A stretch of 64,000 nt of DNA from Streptomyces sp. ITFR-21 (lineage in GTDB: Bacteria; Actinomycetota; Actinomycetes; Streptomycetales; Streptomycetaceae). Positions within the stretch are counted from its first letter, which is position 1. Each line of letters opens with the position of its first letter. Below, one piece after another: positions 9,790 to 20,705 of the stretch. The translations under genes and the position numbers were made by a program. Below the pieces are notes generated by a model. It was not told the origin of the DNA. It searched no databases and saw nothing but the letters and a program-made list of their open reading frames with translations. The stretch spans positions 3,554,001 through 3,618,000 of the forward strand of contig NZ_CP134605.1 of NCBI RefSeq assembly GCF_031844685.1. Direction: 5' to 3'.

Positions 9790-11628
9790 ATGGCCGACGA
9801 CCATCTCTTACACCCGGGCGGCGGCATGTCGCGACGGCGGATGCTGGCCGCGTCGGCCGCCGCCGGCGGCGCCGCGTGGCTGCTCAGGGGCGTGGTCCGC
9901 CCCGACAGCGCCTCCGCGCAGTCACCGGCCCCGCCCGGCTTCCCCGCCGGCCCCGACCTCTTCCAGCGGGTCTACGAGAACTGGGCCGGCGAGATCCGTA
10001 CCGACCAGCTGTGGACCTGCGCCCCGCGCACCCCGCAGGACGTGCTCGACGTCGTCAACTGGGCCTACGGCGCCGGTTGGACGGCCCGCGCCCAGGGGCA
10101 GCGGCACGGCTGGGCGCCCCTGACGGTCGCCGCCGCCACACCCGCCGCCACCCAGGTGATCCTGCTGGACACCACCGCGCACCTGACCGCGCTGTCCTTC
10201 GCGGCGCAGCCGGCGGACGGTACGGCCCTGGTACGGGCGCAGGCCGGCGCCTCCCTGGAGGCGCTGCTCGCCTTCGCGGGCGGCGGCGGATACGGCGTCA
10301 CCTCCGCACCCGCGCCGGGCGACCTCTCGGTGGGCGGGGCCCTCGCGATCGGCGCGCACGGCACCGCCGCACCGGCCGTCGGCGAGACCCCGGCCGCGGG
10401 CCACGGCTACGGCTCGCTCAGCAACCTCGTCACCGAACTGACCGCCGTCGTCTGGGACGCCGCCGCCGGCGCCTACGTACTGCGGACCGTCGGCCGCGAC
10501 GACCCCGACTGCGCCGCGCTGCTCACCCACCTCGGCCGCGCGTTCGTCACCGAGGCGGTTTTGCGGGTGGGCGCCGACAGCAACCTGCGCTGCGTGTCCT
10601 ACCTGGACATCCCGGCGACCGAACTGTTCGCCGCGCCCGGCGGCCCCGCCGCCGCGCGCACCCTCGCCGACTTCGTGGACGCCACCGGCCGGGCGGAGGC
10701 GATCTGGTTCGCCTTCACCGACAAGCCGTGGCTGAAGACGTGGCGCGTCACCCCGAACCGGCCGCTGCCCTCCCGCGCGGTCTCCGGCCCGTACAACTAC
10801 CCCTTCTCGGACAACATCCCCGAGCCGGTGGCCCAGTTGGCGGGCGACCTGATCGCCGGCGCGTGGGGGAGTGCGCCGCTGTTCGGACAGGTCCAGTACC
10901 TGCTCGCCAAGGTCGCGCTGACCGGCGACATCACCGACGTGCTGCTGTCCGGCACGCTGATCCGCGACGTGCTGACCGGCGACGTCCTCACACACCTGCT
11001 GGCGGGCGGGCTGCGGTCGGACCTGTGGGGCGCCTCCCGGAACCTGCTGGAGTACATCCGCCCGACCACGCTGCGCGAGACCGCCAACGGCTACGCGGTC
11101 CTCACCAGCCGGGCCGACCTGCAGTGGGTGGTCAACCGGTTCGCGACGTACTACTCCGACCTGCTCGACACATACGCGGCGCGCGGCGAGTTCCCGGTCA
11201 ACGGCCAGGTGGAGATCCGGGTGACCGGCCTGGAGGACCCGGCGGTCAGCGGTGTGCCCGGCGCCCGCCCGCCGCTGCTGTCCGCGCTGCGCCCGCGCGC
11301 CGACCGGCCCGACTTCGACACCGCGGTGTGGATCGACATCCTCTCCCTGCCGACGACGCCGGGACTGCACGGCTTCTACCGGGACATCGAGCAGTTCCTG
11401 CTGACAGAGCTGGAGGGGCCGCGCGCCGCCGTGCGCGTGGAGTGGTCGAAGGGGTGGGCCTACACCGACACCGCCGCCTGGGCGGACCCCGACGTGCTGG
11501 GTACGGTCATTCCGGCCGCCCTTCGTGCGGGCGGCGGCCCGGGATGGGACGAGGCGGTCGCCACCCTGGACCGGCTGGACCCGCACCACGTCTTCGGGAA
11601 CCCGTTCCTGGACGGGCTGTTGAGCTGA
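9790..11628 (+). CDS. BCO2-type (VAO-family) cholesterol oxidase, Tat-exported
   Basis: A 612-residue FAD oxidoreductase of the vanillyl-alcohol-oxidase fold with a cholesterol-oxidase substrate-binding C-terminal half. It would oxidise a 3-hydroxysteroid or similar alcohol with O2, outside the cell. A twin-arginine signal is visible (SRRRMLAASAAAGGAAWLL, ending near SASAQ). The FAD-binding segment contains ARAQGQRHGW and ALAIGAHGTAAPA, the equivalent of the region bearing the covalent histidine in the Brevibacterium BCO2 enzyme. The ATG at 9790 has GGGAGG upstream. Length fits the family. No steroid genes are nearby, so the true substrate is open. Confidence 0.82.
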   Translation: MADDHLLHPGGGMSRRRMLAASAAAGGAAWLLRGVVRPDSASAQSPAPPGFPAGPDLFQRVYENWAGEIRTDQLWTCAPRTPQDVLDVVNWAYGAGWTARAQGQRHGWAPLTVAAATPAATQVILLDTTAHLTALSFAAQPADGTALVRAQAGASLEALLAFAGGGGYGVTSAPAPGDLSVGGALAIGAHGTAAPAVGETPAAGHGYGSLSNLVTELTAVVWDAAAGAYVLRTVGRDDPDCAALLTHLGRAFVTEAVLRVGADSNLRCVSYLDIPATELFAAPGGPAAARTLADFVDATGRAEAIWFAFTDKPWLKTWRVTPNRPLPSRAVSGPYNYPFSDNIPEPVAQLAGDLIAGAWGSAPLFGQVQYLLAKVALTGDITDVLLSGTLIRDVLTGDVLTHLLAGGLRSDLWGASRNLLEYIRPTTLRETANGYAVLTSRADLQWVVNRFATYYSDLLDTYAARGEFPVNGQVEIRVTGLEDPAVSGVPGARPPLLSALRPRADRPDFDTAVWIDILSLPTTPGLHGFYRDIEQFLLTELEGPRAAVRVEWSKGWAYTDTAAWADPDVLGTVIPAALRAGGGPGWDEAVATLDRLDPHHVFGNPFLDGLLS

Positions 11629-11671
11629 CCTGCGCAGCCGTGGGGCGCGGAGGCGCGGGGGCGTGGGGCGC

Positions 11672-11719
11672 GGGGCCGCGCGGAGGGCCGTCGGGCCGGG
11701 CCGCGGGGCCGCGCGGAGG
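11672..11719. repeat. Direct repeat GGGGCCGCGCGGAGGG, two copies
   Basis: Two copies of this 16-mer lie about 33 bp apart in the gap between the oxidase and the broken aldo/keto reductase. It may be part of the transcription end or simple GC-rich drift; no function can be assigned. Confidence 0.5.
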
Positions 11720-11878
11720 GCGTGGTCGGGCTGAGCCGCGCCGCCGCGGGGCCGTGCCGGGCCGACCCCGTGGCCTGGCCCTTCCCAGACGGACCGGAAC
11801 CGGTCGGAACCGGCCGTCCCCGGCCGTCCCCGGACGGTGAGCCGGGCGGACACCCGGGCGGAGAGAAGGAGGACGACT

Positions 11879-12856
11879 GTGCGCTACCGCGAACTGGGAA
11901 GCAGCGGGCTGTCGGTGTCGGTGTCGGTGTCGGAGATCGGCTACGGGCCTGGGGCATCGGCGAGGCCGCGTGGGTCGGCGCCACCGAGGAGGAGTCCGTA
12001 CGTGCCCTGAACCGGGCCGTCGACCTTGGCGTCAGCTTCATCGACACCGCCCGCGGTTACGGCGAGAGCGAGCGCATCGTGGGCCGGGTGGTCCGCGAAC
12101 GGGCCGGCGACGATATCCTGGTCGCCACCAAGGTCCCGCCGAAGAACGGCAGATGGCCCGCCCCCGACGGCCTCGATCCCGCCGACACCTTCCCCGGCGC
12201 GCACATCCGGCAGAGCCTGGAGACCAGCCTGCGCGCCAGCGGGCTGGACCACTTCGACGTGCTCCAGTTCCATGTGTGAAGCGACGAGTGGGTCGGCCGC
12301 GGCGACTGGCTGGAGACCGTCGCCGACCTCAAGGCCCAGGGGAGAATCCGCCTGTTCGGCGTCTCCATCAACGACGACCAGCCGGACAACGCGCTCGCGC
12401 TCATCCGCAGCGGAGTCGTGGATACCGTGCAGGTGATCTACAACATCTTCGACCAGGCGCCCGCCGAGAACCTCTTCCCCGCCTGCCAGGAGCACGGCGT
12501 CGGCGTCACCGTCCGGGTCGCGCTCGACGAGGGCGGTCTGACCGGCCGGATCACCGCCGGCACCACCTTTCCCGAAGGGGACTTCCGCAACCGCTACTTC
12601 AGCGGCGACCGGCCCGCCCAGGTCGAACAGCGCGTCGGCGCCCTCACCGCCGACCTCGGCATCACCCCCGAGGACCTCCCCGAGACCGCCCTGCGCTTCG
12701 TCCTCTCCGCCGCGACCGTCTCCACCGTCATCCCCGGCATCGCGCAGCGCCCGCAACGTCGACCGCAACACCGCGGTCAGCGCCGGCGGCTCCCTCTTCC
12801 CTGGCGTGCTCGCCACCCTTGCCGCCCACCGCTGGCAGCGCGACTTCTACGCCTGA
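11879..12856 (+). pseudogene. Aldo/keto reductase, broken by a stop and two frameshifts
   Basis: The start has a textbook AAGGAGG and reads MRYRELGSSGLSVS. A one-base loss near 11945 shifts the frame (restored sequence would read GYGAWGIGEAAWVGATEEES). The body has aldo/keto reductase landmarks: FIDTARGYGESERIVGRVVR and LVATKVPPKN. At 12277-12279 a TGA interrupts HVWSDEW where TGG is expected. Near 12745 one extra base breaks [16 protein letters not shown], and the true C-terminus in the other frame ends RWQRDFYA at 12856. Three independent lesions make this the best-supported pseudogene in the window. An intact protein would be an NADPH-dependent carbonyl reductase of about 325 residues. Confidence 0.85.
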
Positions 12857-12918
12857 GCGTGGCTGGCCACGGCCCCCGCGGGCGGGGCGGCCGTCGGCGG
12901 TCGCCTCACGGCGGTGGC

Positions 12919-12946
12919 GCGGGCCCCGGCGCCGCCCGGGGCCCGC
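12919..12946. terminator. Bidirectional hairpin between convergent genes
   Basis: GCGGGCCCCGG and CCGGGGCCCGC form an 11-bp perfect stem with a 6-nt loop, midway between the ends of the aldo/keto reductase remnant and the NCS1 transporter. The position fits a shared terminator. Confidence 0.7.
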
Positions 12947-12976
12947 ACCCACGCGGGACTCAGCGTCCTGGCGGGC

Positions 12977-14509
<1,533 letters not shown>

Positions 14510-14841
14510 GGCACGGTCCCTTCATTCGAGACGGGGACGAAAGGGTCGAACGGTGCCGTGCGGGTGGCGGGTTGCTCCTACCGGGCCCGAAGTGAACGCG
14601 GGGCGTAGGCCGTTGTTGCCCCGCGGGCTCTTCTGCCGCCCGATCCCTTCGGTCTTCCCGAAGTCCACGTCCCGTACGCACACGGGTTCTTCCCGCTGGT
14701 ACCGCCCCGCCCGCCGCCGTCTGGGCCGTCTCTCTGTCCGCTGCCCCCTTCCCGCTCCCCACCGCCCGCCGAGGTATCGCCCGCCGAGGTATCGCATGCC
14801 GGGATCCGGGACCCCGCCGTCACCCCGCCGTCACCCCGCCG
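14510..14841. other. Long leader upstream of the NCS1 gene, with 11-bp repeats
   Basis: This stretch lies upstream of both minus-strand transporter and downstream of the amidase. I looked for a TPP or purine riboswitch and could not identify conserved cores. At 14810-14850 the unit ACCCCGCCGTC is repeated four times next to the amidase stop codon. The moderately GC-poor part around 14650-14700 may contain the transporter promoter. Confidence 0.4.
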
Positions 14842-15585
14842 TCACCCCGCCCAGGTCGCGTGCCGCCGCAGCTCGGCCGCGGTCCGCCGGATCCACGGCA
14901 GCTCGTCGTACAGCGCCTCACCCGGGCAGGTCGTCTCGAACACGTCGCGGTGCCCGGACACCACGTTCAGTTCCACGGTCTTCCCTTTGGGAAAGCGGCT
15001 CTCGCTGTTGCTGGACACCAGCCGCACCCGGCCCCCGGGGTCCTCGCCCGGCGCCAGCTTCCAGGCGGCTATCGCGGCGATGGCCTGCAGCATGGCGTGC
15101 GGCACCCGCTGGCCCGGCCCGAAGCTGCCGAGTGCGGCTATGCCGACGGTGTGCGCGTTGAACCCCTCCGCGTGCGCGCCCCGCACCGCCCGGTCGACCC
15201 CGCCGGCCCGCCCCTCGTAGATGTGGCCGCACCGGTCGACGACGAAGTTGTACCCGAGGTCGTCCCACTTCAGGTCGTGGATGTGCCGGTCCTCCATCGC
15301 CTGCAGCATGGCGGGTACGTCGGCCGCGCAGTCGTAGTCGTTGGGGTTGTCCGTGTGGTGGATGAAGACCGCCCGCACGGAGTCGTCGTACAGCGGCTTG
15401 CGCGGCACCGCCTTCTCGTCGGCGTGCCACGCCGCCCGTCCGATCACGACGGGCCGCAGCGAGGCCACGTGCAGCACCATCCGGCTGCGCGGCGCCTCCC
15501 GTGCCTGGTGTTCCGGGGCGGAACAGGTCACCAGGCACGCCACCGCCACCACAGCCGGCACCGCCTTCACCCTGTGAGGCCACAT
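14842..15585 (-). CDS. N-acetylmuramoyl-L-alanine amidase / PGRP-type lipoprotein
   Basis: A 247-residue exported amidase-2/peptidoglycan-recognition-protein domain, expected to cleave the bond between muramic acid and the stem peptide in the wall. Zinc-ligand motifs are FIHHTDNP (first His) and SGHRDVFETTCPG (second His and the Cys); DLGYNFVVDRCGHIYEGR and HTVGIAALG are further family blocks. The N-terminus is a lipoprotein signal with lipobox LVTC. ATG at 15585 is preferred to the GTG at 15594 because a GGTGGAG lies at suitable distance. It is transcribed alone and divergent from the next secreted protein gene. Confidence 0.9.
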   Translation of the reverse strand: MWPHRVKAVPAVVAVACLVTCSAPEHQAREAPRSRMVLHVASLRPVVIGRAAWHADEKAVPRKPLYDDSVRAVFIHHTDNPNDYDCAADVPAMLQAMEDRHIHDLKWDDLGYNFVVDRCGHIYEGRAGGVDRAVRGAHAEGFNAHTVGIAALGSFGPGQRVPHAMLQAIAAIAAWKLAPGEDPGGRVRLVSSNSESRFPKGKTVELNVVSGHRDVFETTCPGEALYDELPWIRRTAAELRRHATWAG

Positions 15586-15957
15586 GGACTCCACCCTGGG
15601 TCCTCCCCCGCCCTGCGACCTCCACACGAAACCATTCGGGTGAACCCGCAACCCTCTTCGGGCCCCGCCGGGCCCCGCCGGGCCCCGCCGGGCCCGCGTC
15701 CCCGGCTACGCCCGCTGTCCGCTGCCCGACCAACGGCGGCTTTGCCCCGGTCGGCCTCGTCGGCGGGCAGCCCCGAGGCGGTTCCTCCGGCGGGCGGCCC
15801 GCAGACCGGGGCCCGGGGGGTGTCAAGCCAACGCGCGCCGAAGGGCGGCTGAAGGCCGGGGACGCGGCGCTGAGAGCCTGGTGAACAGTTCCGACGGCTG
15901 TCGCATCCCGGGGTCCCGCTCCCTTAGCGTCCTGGCAGGTCCCCTTCGGAGGTGCTC
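15586..15957. other. Divergent intergenic region between amidase and secreted protein
   Basis: About 370 bp separates the two divergent starts. It contains a GGGCCCCGCC triplication at 15660-15692 and otherwise no recognisable gene. It must hold the promoters of both genes. No -35/-10 pair could be called with confidence. Confidence 0.4.
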
Positions 15958-16920
15958 ATGCCAATCCGGCGAACCGTACTCGCCGTACTCGCCACCACGC
16001 TGGTGTCCGCCGTTGCCCTACTGGGCTCGCCAGCCCAGGCGCAGCCCCGCGCCACGGTCGGCGACGCCGATCTCGCGTACCGCTGGGCCCCGATCCACTA
16101 CCAGGACACCTCGTCCGCGTACTACACCGCCGACTACCTCGCACCGGTGAACTACGACGGCGACTGGAAGACCCTGAACAACTGGGACGACCTCGACGCC
16201 AACACCGCCCACCTCACCGGCACCGTCTACTACTCGATCGTGGAGACCAGCACCGACTGGTACCTGACGTATGCCTTCTTCCACCCCCGGGACTGGAAGG
16301 ACTATCCGCTCAACATCTTCTCCCACGAAAACGACATAGAGGGGCAGGTGGAGGTCGTCCACCAGGACGGCAGCACCTACGGCGCCCTGCGGGCCGTCGT
16401 CACCCTCGCACACGACAACTTCTACTCCTACGTTGCGCCGGGCAGTCCGTACACCGACGGCCGGGAGAACATCGACGGCGACCTGATCCTCCAGACCTAC
16501 GACGGCGCCCAGCACCCCACCAGCTTCCAGGAGGACCGCGGGCACGGTGCCTACGCCTGGGACGGCGGCGGCTTCCCGGGCGGCGACGGCATCGTGTACT
16601 ACCCGAGCCGGAGCGCAGGCACCGTGCCGACCGGGGGCAACGACCGCAACGCCTCGTACCAGTTGGTCGACATCTTCAGCGGCGACGGCCTGTGGAGCCG
16701 CCGCAACAACGCCGAGACCTACCACAGTTGGGGCACCCTCGCCGGTGACAACGGCCAGGACAACGCCGCCCACGCCCCCTGGGCCTGGGATGACACCAAC
16801 GACGGCAGCGACCTGCAGGCCGGAACCATCGCCACCGACCCCGCCTACCTGATCTCCCAGTACTTCGCCGACACCGCCCCGCTCAGTCTCACGTACACCC
16901 GCAACACCTACCGGCAGTAA
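15958..16920 (+). CDS. Secreted protein of unknown function, Vps62/DUF946-like
   Basis: A 320-residue exported protein with a clear Sec signal (RRTVLAVLATTLVSAVALLG, cleaved after AQA). The mature part is rich in aromatic residues and acidic turns (YRWAPIHYQDTSSAYY, WYLTYAFFHPRDWKDY, FSHENDIEGQVEVVHQDG, GRENIDGDLILQTYDG). The HENDIEG segment and overall layout recall the Vps62/DUF946 proteins, but the resemblance is from memory and weak. ATG at 15958 has GGAGG 5 nt upstream. The conserved His/Glu/Asp cluster could be a metal or catalytic site; no reaction is claimed. Confidence 0.7.
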   Translation: MPIRRTVLAVLATTLVSAVALLGSPAQAQPRATVGDADLAYRWAPIHYQDTSSAYYTADYLAPVNYDGDWKTLNNWDDLDANTAHLTGTVYYSIVETSTDWYLTYAFFHPRDWKDYPLNIFSHENDIEGQVEVVHQDGSTYGALRAVVTLAHDNFYSYVAPGSPYTDGRENIDGDLILQTYDGAQHPTSFQEDRGHGAYAWDGGGFPGGDGIVYYPSRSAGTVPTGGNDRNASYQLVDIFSGDGLWSRRNNAETYHSWGTLAGDNGQDNAAHAPWAWDDTNDGSDLQAGTIATDPAYLISQYFADTAPLSLTYTRNTYRQ

Positions 16921-17801
16921 GCGGTGGGGCCGCGGTAGTGGGCGCAGCCCGTCCTGCGCTCCGGAGCCCCCATCCGGGCCCCGGGGCGCACGGCCGGCAC
17001 CCCTCTCACGGACCGGGCGACCCGAAACGCCGTGTACGACGAACCGTGTGCAGGTGTCCACCGCCTCCTCCTCGCCCAGCTTCTGGTCTCTCCGCGCGAG
17101 CGCTCCCTCTGGTCCGCCCCGACAGCTTCCTCGGCCTTGCCCTCGCCCACCGCCGCCGACCGCCTCGGCAGCTGCCTGGACGCCATCGGACCCCGGATAC
17201 CTGCCGGTCCGCAGCTCGCCAACCGATCCCCGTGCTCGACCTGACCCGTCCGTGCGGGCTCCACCCGGCCGATCCCTGTCGGCTCCCGCCGTCCGCGAGC
17301 TGGCCGCCGCTGACAACCGCTGGAACCCTGCCGGCGCAGACGCCCCGTACCGCTCGCGACGATAATTGCCGTCATGGCGATCCCTCCTGCTCGTCTCGAC
17401 GAATAGTTGATGCCCGCGCGGCCGAGCGCACGCCCGCGGGGGAAATATCGTGTGAACCGCGACCGGCGCCGCGAGCTCGCTCTTACCTCGTTCACGTCCG
17501 GCGGCGGTGAAAGGTGACAGGTGTTCTTCGCCCGTCGCGCCCGCCCGGATTCCGCTGTTCATCGAATGCACGCCCGGGGCCGGTGAAAGGTGACAGACCT
17601 CGCCGCCCCGGCGGCACCGCTGACCCGCCGCCTGTCGCTCCGGGCCGGCCTGGGCCGGTGCGGTGCGGTGAACGGTCCCGCGCGCCCGGCAGAGATGAGC
17701 CCGCGGTCGTACCGCGGCTTGAGTAGCCGTACCCATGCCGCGGCGCGGTCGGGGCAGGACGATGGACGGAAAGCGGCCGATCGGTCAAAGGCGGGGACGG
17801 C
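16921..17801. other. Long gap without a clear gene; 16-bp direct repeat
   Basis: Long open frames exist on the minus strand but lack family features. The only striking element is the 16-mer CGGTGAAAGGTGACAG at 17505-17520 and again at 17581-17596, a 76-bp period, both upstream of the membrane protein gene. A degraded gene cannot be excluded in 17030-17400. Confidence 0.5.
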
Positions 17802-18566
17802 ATGGGCAAGTTCACCGGGATGGTGCTGACGTTGGCGGCGACGGCGGGAGCGCTCGCGCTGGTCCACGCCGCGGGCGCGCCGCTGCCGGTGGTCCTGACC
17901 GCGGCGGTCGGCGTGTTGAGTCTGGGGTGGCTGCTGCTCCTGCTCACTGTGCCGTGGAACCTGTACTTCCGGGCGCACACCGTGCTGGCCGAGATCGCCA
18001 CCAGCCGTACCAAGGGGCTCGACATACCGGCGACGCGCGACGCCGAGGCGGCCCGGATCGCCCGTCTCATGCTGCGCACCGCCGTCGCGGGCCATGTCGT
18101 CACCGCGGGCGCGGTCGCGGTGACGGCGGTCCTGACCGGACGCGGCGCCGACTACTGGTTCGCCGGATTCTTCCTGTTCAGCACGGTCTTCCGCCCGGCC
18201 GGCGCCTACTTCGCCCAGCTCCGCCGCCGTCTGACCACCCTCCTCAAGGACGTCACCTTCCCCCGCGACGACGTCCTGGAGCTGCGAACCCGCCTCGACA
18301 GCGTCCAGAGCGGCACCAGGGTGCTGGAGGACAAGGCCGAGGAGCACTACCAGGCCCTTGCCGAAATCCGTCGGAACCTGGACGCCCTCGGCACCTCCGT
18401 CTACGCCCGCGCGGCTGACGCCGACCGCAAGATCACCGCTCTGGGCCGGCAGTTCGAGGCAACCGTCAACCGCCTGACCGACAATCAGGAGATCATCACC
18501 GGTCTCAAGGCGTTCCTCCGCCTCCTGCGCGCCTCCGACGCCCTGGACGACCCCGCCGCCTCGTAG
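17802..18566 (+). CDS. Membrane protein with cytoplasmic coiled coil
   Basis: A 254-residue protein with two N-terminal membrane helices (MVLTLAATAGALALVHAAGA, VVLTAAVGVLSLGWLLLLL), a charged loop, two more helices around residues 95-140 (GHVVTAGAVAVTAVLTG, YWFAGFFLFSTVF), then a C-terminal alpha-helical tail with heptad-like spacing (LELRTRLDSVQSGTRVLEDK). No enzyme motif is seen. It is a monocistronic gene. The family is not recognised; a structural or signalling membrane protein is the most that can be said. Confidence 0.75.
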   Translation: MGKFTGMVLTLAATAGALALVHAAGAPLPVVLTAAVGVLSLGWLLLLLTVPWNLYFRAHTVLAEIATSRTKGLDIPATRDAEAARIARLMLRTAVAGHVVTAGAVAVTAVLTGRGADYWFAGFFLFSTVFRPAGAYFAQLRRRLTTLLKDVTFPRDDVLELRTRLDSVQSGTRVLEDKAEEHYQALAEIRRNLDALGTSVYARAADADRKITALGRQFEATVNRLTDNQEIITGLKAFLRLLRASDALDDPAAS

Positions 18567-18836
18567 CAGCCCTCCCCGTCGGCTCGGCGCCCCCGACCGG
18601 TCGCCGGCAGCGGGTGATCGTCGGGAACGGCGCACTCCAGCCCGAAGATCGGGACGGAGGCGGGGATCGGGACGGGGCAGGACGCCGGGCTCAGCCGCGT
18701 GGTCCGAGGGATCCGGTCGTCGGCGATCCGCGCGGGCCGGCATCTCCTCGGACCGCCGGACCGGAAACGAGCTGCCGTCGCGTACTTCCACCCGAGCCGT
18801 CGGCTCTGGGCGTACCGGCGTCCCTGACCTGATGGT

Positions 18837-18859
18837 GTTGACATGCCCCTGATAATCAG
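18837..18859 (+). promoter_or_regulatory. TTGACA box and CTGAT/ATCAG palindrome before the GH76 gene
   Basis: A consensus -35 hexamer TTGACA (18837-18842) is followed by the 11-bp inverted repeat CTGATAATCAG (18849-18859), about 85 bp upstream of the glycosidase start. No matching -10 box was found at 17-18 bp. The palindrome could be an operator overlapping the promoter. Confidence 0.35.
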
Positions 18860-18942
18860 AGCGTGGAGCCCGGTGCCGCGCCCCCGCCCCCGGCTCCGAC
18901 ACGTGGACCTGCCGTGCTCGAAAGCCCGAAGGGAAGGCCCGG

Positions 18943-20406
18943 ATGTTGTTGACCCGCAGGTTCCGGCCCCGCAGAATCTGGACCGCGCTGGCGATAGTGC
19001 CCAGCCTGTTCCTCGTGCTACTGCCGGCCGTGACGGTCGCGCACGCCGCTGCGGCGCTGTGCAACAAGTACTGCGACGCGCGCGATCCGGCGGCCGCGCC
19101 GGGCGAGCGGGTGCCGGTGAGCGCGTCGATCTACTCCCGCACGATCAGCCTGCACATAGATGACAACGATGCCATGGGCTGGGCCTCGATCGACCACGGC
19201 TCTCCGGGCGACGAGGTATGGCTGGACCGCTCCTTCGACGGCGGCGCCACCTGGTCCTCGGGCAGCAAACTCGGCGACACGACCGTCCCGGCCGGCTCCA
19301 CCGGCTGGCGCACCCTCATGTACAACGTCGACGACTGGAACACCGCGGGCGTCGGCGCGCTCCGCGCCTGCGGCAAGGCGGGCGACCGCGTCGAGATCGC
19401 CTGTACGGCGTGGGCCCGGTCGGACTGGAACGCGTGGAGCCGCAGTACGGCCGCGGCGACCGCGCTGATGATGTCGTTCGACCGCACCACCGGCCTGTTC
19501 GGCGGCAACGGCTGGTGGACCGGCGCCAACGCGCTGACCGCTGTCATCGACAACGCGCGGATCAGCGGTATGCCGAGCTACAAATACGCCATCGCCTCGA
19601 CGTACGACAAGAACATCAACGCACAGGGCGGGAGCTTCACCAACGACTACCTGGACGACACCGGTTGGTGGGGCCTGGCCTGGGTGGACGCCTTCGACGC
19701 GACCGGCGACAGCCGCTACCTCAACACCGCGCGGGCCGACGCCGACCACATGTTCGCGTACTGGACGAGCGCTTGCGGCGGCGGTGTGCTCTGGAACCAG
19801 ACCATGACGTATAAGAACGCCATCACCAACGAGCTCTTCCTCCAGCTCAACGCGGCTCTGCACAACCGCGTCCCCGGCGACACCGTCTATCTGGGCCGGG
19901 CCAGGTCCGAGTGGTCGTGGTTCCAGGCCAGCGGCATGATCAACGCCGATCACATGATCAACGACGGTCTCACCGACTCCTGCGCCAACAACGGCCAGCC
20001 CACCTGGACGTACAACCAGGGTGTCGTGCTCGGCGGACTGACCGAGCTGTACCGGGCCACCGGCGACAGCGGTCTGCTGACCACGGCCCGCACGCTGGCC
20101 GGCGCCTCCACGACCAAGCTGGAGACCGGCGGCGTGCTGCGCGAGCCCGGCGAGTCCGACGGCTGCACCGGCGACGGCCCCTCCTTCCGGGGTGCCTACG
20201 CCCGGGGCCTCGGCAAGCTCAACGTCCAGTTGAGCGACCACCCCTACAACGCCGCCCTCGACCGCTGGGCCGACGCGGCGTACGCCAAGGACCGGAACGT
20301 GCTCGATATGTACGGGCCGCACTGGAACGGTCCCTGGACCGGTGCGACCGGGTACGGCTGCCAGCAGACCACGCTCGATCTGCTGAATGCGGCCGAGGCG
20401 TCCTGA
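18943..20406 (+). CDS. Secreted GH76-family glycosidase (alpha-1,6-mannanase-like)
   Basis: A 487-residue exported enzyme. Residues 1-36 are a signal peptide (basic RRFRPRRIW, hydrophobic core, AHAA). Residues of about 40-155 form a beta-rich N-terminal domain (VSASIYSRTISLHIDDND, GGATWSSGSKLGD). From about 165 an (alpha/alpha)6 GH76 domain follows, with the catalytic twin aspartates in YLDDTGWWGLAW (about 238-239) and aromatic subsites FGGNGWWTG, TYNQGVVLGGL and GSFTNDY. The family hydrolyses alpha-1,6-mannan backbones of fungal or mycobacterial walls. The ATG is preceded by GGGAAGG. It is followed by a strong hairpin and is monocistronic. Confidence 0.88.
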   Translation: MLLTRRFRPRRIWTALAIVPSLFLVLLPAVTVAHAAAALCNKYCDARDPAAAPGERVPVSASIYSRTISLHIDDNDAMGWASIDHGSPGDEVWLDRSFDGGATWSSGSKLGDTTVPAGSTGWRTLMYNVDDWNTAGVGALRACGKAGDRVEIACTAWARSDWNAWSRSTAAATALMMSFDRTTGLFGGNGWWTGANALTAVIDNARISGMPSYKYAIASTYDKNINAQGGSFTNDYLDDTGWWGLAWVDAFDATGDSRYLNTARADADHMFAYWTSACGGGVLWNQTMTYKNAITNELFLQLNAALHNRVPGDTVYLGRARSEWSWFQASGMINADHMINDGLTDSCANNGQPTWTYNQGVVLGGLTELYRATGDSGLLTTARTLAGASTTKLETGGVLREPGESDGCTGDGPSFRGAYARGLGKLNVQLSDHPYNAALDRWADAAYAKDRNVLDMYGPHWNGPWTGATGYGCQQTTLDLLNAAEAS

Positions 20407-20439
20407 CCGGGGATCTCACCGCCTGGGGGCTGTCCGGGT

Positions 20440-20492
20440 GCGGGTCCTGCCTGCGACCCCGCGGCCCGGCGACCCCCGCGGGCAGGACCCGC
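20440..20492 (+). terminator. Hairpin after the GH76 gene
   Basis: GCGGGTCCTGCC (20440-20451) and GGCAGGACCCGC (20481-20492) are exact complements separated by a 29-nt GC-rich loop, about 35 nt beyond the stop codon. It fits a factor-independent terminator of the GC-rich type. Confidence 0.65.
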
Positions 20493-20705
20493 GCCCTGCT
20501 CCCGGTCTGCCCCCGGTCCGATGCCGGCCCGCCGCCTGTCCGAGACGGGTGGCGGGCCGATCCGTTGTGTTTCGTCACCTTTCTCGTTCCTCGGGCGTGA
20601 GAGTTAGCAAGAGACAACGACAACGTGCGAAACACACGAGGACAGGGGAGGACTCATGAAAGCGAGTCTGCACGACGCCGACCGGGCCGAGGGCCGGCGG
20701 ACGGG

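Noticed and set aside
14510-14700. Riboswitch (TPP or purine) in front of the NCS1 transporter
   Set aside because: No conserved core elements such as CUGAGA or the ACCUGAUCUGG region could be found by eye.
16921-17495. Protein-coding gene on the minus strand
   Set aside because: The frames are long but Arg/Gly-rich, lack a supported start and show no domain; kept as an unassigned gap.
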